From a virus, in the IMG/VR virus record IMGVR_UViG_3300036795_000111, positions 1 through 46,291 of that record: 46,291 nt of DNA; one strand, written 5' to 3'. Shown here in pieces: positions 44,962-46,291 of the stretch. How positions within the stretch are numbered: position 1 is the stretch's first letter; every line of letters begins with the position of its first letter. Under the pieces are notes generated by a model. It saw only the letters and a program-made list of their open reading frames with translations, did not search any database and was not told where the DNA came from. The position numbers and the translations under genes are program-made.

Positions 44962-46291
44962 GCGGGCGCGATCTTCCGGTATTCGCCGTGCGCCTCCGCG
45001 AGGTCGCCCGTAAGTTTCTGCGCCTCCGCGAGGTCACCACGCCGCTTGGCGGCGTAGAGGTCGCGCTGAATGTCCCCGACCTTCCGGGCAGCCTTCATGC
45101 GATCGGCGGCCTTTGATTGCGTCGCCTCCGCCGCAGCACGGCCCGCCAGCGGGGCCGTAAGGGGCGCAGAGCCCTTGATGGCTCGTCCGGCCGGATAGAC
45201 CCCTCCCCGCACCGCAGCGCGGCCCGCAGCCGCTACGACGCCGCCGCCCGGATGGAAGGCATGGAGGATATCGAGCGGCCCGAGCCGGGCCCCCTTCAGA
45301 TGTTTCTCGCCCAGCGCCGCATAGGCCTGCAGGACGCTCCGGCCGTTCGGCAATGCGGGGCCGCCGGCCGTAGCGCGGCCAAGAGAATAGGCGTGGGGGT
45401 TCTTTTCCTGCTGCCGAATCGCCCCCTGCAAATCCGAGGGAGTGAATTTTCCATCAGCCGACTTACCGCTCGCCGCCTTACTCATGCGATAAAACATGGC
45501 GTATGACTCGTTGATGCGGCTGAGTTCCGGCGCCTGCGCGGGATTCTGCTTCATGAGCGCATCCCGGAAGAGGTCGCGAGCCTCGCTGAAGGCGTCACCC
45601 AGCTCCGCATTATTGGTGCCGTATAGCTGGTTGACCCGCTTCGTGAGGTCGTGCTCGGCGGCCTTGAAGGCGTCGCCATCCATGACGCCGTTCTTGTCAA
45701 ATCGATTTGTGATCCGGTTGCGGACGAAAGTGTCGAATGACTTTTGCCAGCCCTCTTCCGAGAGCTCGCCGCGGATCCGCTGTAACTCCGGTTCAAATGT
45801 CCGCCATGCGCCAGCCCCCATATTCTGATTGAGCGACAGGCTAGGCTTGATCGCATCGTAAGCGCGGTCGAGCTGATCATAGGCGTGATCAATCAGGCCA
45901 TGACCGGCCTTCATGTTACGCGGCACGTCGCCCGCGATCGGTTCCAAGACTTGGCGCGCTACCGATCGGTTGAAGCCATCAACGGTGCGTTCTTCGGTCC
46001 CGCCGATGAATCTGGAAAGGCTCGGAAACTTCTGCATGACGCTGCTGGCAAACTCAGCGACGTTCGGCATTGCCGGCGCAAGCGCGGCACCGGCGAGCGG
46101 AATGGCTCCGCCGACACCGGCCCCTATGGCGGTACCGGGCGCACCGCCTCCCGGCGTCATGGCGCCTGCCGCGGCCCCCCGCATGGCACCCAAACCGACG
46201 CGGGCCGGCAGGCCTACGCCCGCACCGCCTCCCATGAGAGGCGCCGTCGCCGCTACGTTGCCAGCGACCCGACCCGCCGTTGAGGCTATGG
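44955..46291 (-). CDS. Internal virion protein, C-terminal part (runs off window end)
   Basis: An open frame reaches the window edge; the edge reads ...IASTAGRVAGNVAATAPLMG, then long Gly/Ala-rich hydrophobic stretches (GAAAGAMTPGGGAPGTAIGA, GGAIPLAGAALAPAM), and then a helical domain (LIDHAYDQLDRAYDAIKPS, AFKAAEHDLTKRVNQLYG, ALMKQNPAQAPELSRINES). The end is LAEAQKLTGDLAEAHGEYR. Gly/Ala-rich membrane-like segments plus long helices are typical of podovirus ejection proteins that form the trans-envelope channel. It probably continues from the fragment at 1..200. No in-window start codon is needed. Confidence 0.65.
   Translation of the reverse strand, partial: IASTAGRVAGNVAATAPLMGGGAGVGLPARVGLGAMRGAAAGAMTPGGGAPGTAIGAGVGGAIPLAGAALAPAMPNVAEFASSVMQKFPSLSRFIGGTEERTVDGFNRSVARQVLEPIAGDVPRNMKAGHGLIDHAYDQLDRAYDAIKPSLSLNQNMGAGAWRTFEPELQRIRGELSEEGWQKSFDTFVRNRITNRFDKNGVMDGDAFKAAEHDLTKRVNQLYGTNNAELGDAFSEARDLFRDALMKQNPAQAPELSRINESYAMFYRMSKAASGKSADGKFTPSDLQGAIRQQEKNPHAYSLGRATAGGPALPNGRSVLQAYAALGEKHLKGARLGPLDILHAFHPGGGVVAAAGRAAVRGGVYPAGRAIKGSAPLTAPLAGRAAAEATQSKAADRMKAARKVGDIQRDLYAAKRRGDLAEAQKLTGDLAEAHGEYRKIAPAQ

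Overview
The window looks like a nearly complete genome of a temperate podovirus-like phage of an alphaproteobacterium, most likely Hyphomicrobiales/Rhizobiales. The evidence is high GC with mostly overlapping start/stop codons, a GcrA-like regulator, a DUF3309 microprotein, a spike-base protein of the gene-transfer-agent (RCAP_Rcc01079) type, and an attP core that copies the 3' half of tRNA-Arg(CCG). There is only one att core and it is internal. One gene runs off both ends of the window. The map is therefore best read as a circle (excised or circularly permuted) opened inside an internal-virion-protein gene.

Late region, minus strand, running from about 30.2 kb down to 1 and then across the junction from 46.3 to 43.6 kb. 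It starts with a zinc-ribbon protein and the large terminase. Next come small proteins, the portal, the scaffold, an N4-gp56-type major capsid protein, and head-tail adaptor-like and tail-nozzle-like proteins. A block at about 5-16 kb follows in which almost every product has a Sec signal peptide: fibre-like repeats, a glycine-rich adhesin, two glycoside-hydrolase-like proteins sharing one N-terminal module, and a histidine-rich membrane protein. It ends with lytic transglycosylase-type proteins, the interrupted internal virion protein and a PurD-like ATP-grasp enzyme.

Early leftward operon, minus strand, 34.3 to 30.6 kb. It carries small regulators, a resolvase-like nuclease, a stand-alone DnaA domain IV-like protein, a DnaT-like initiator whose own 5' coding sequence holds four copies of the 12-bp palindrome CGTTACGTAACG (candidate origin), its partner protein, and a GcrA-like regulator.

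Early rightward operon, plus strand, 35.1 to 38.4 kb. A strong TTGACA-17-TATCTT promoter precedes two small proteins, a YqaJ-like exonuclease, an Erf-type annealing protein, an excisionase-like protein and a tyrosine integrase.

Second leftward operon, minus strand, 40.9 to 38.4 kb. It consists of an HTH repressor followed by about nine small early-type genes, and diverges from a rightward gene group at 41.0-41.8 kb through overlapping promoters. attP lies at 41.9 kb. Beyond it, four or five small plus-strand genes (42.0-43.6 kb) converge on the ATP-grasp gene and would be the genes nearest one prophage end after integration. Three places (42.06 kb, about 40.62 kb and the end junction) look one base out of frame, which suggests scattered single-base errors or mutations.
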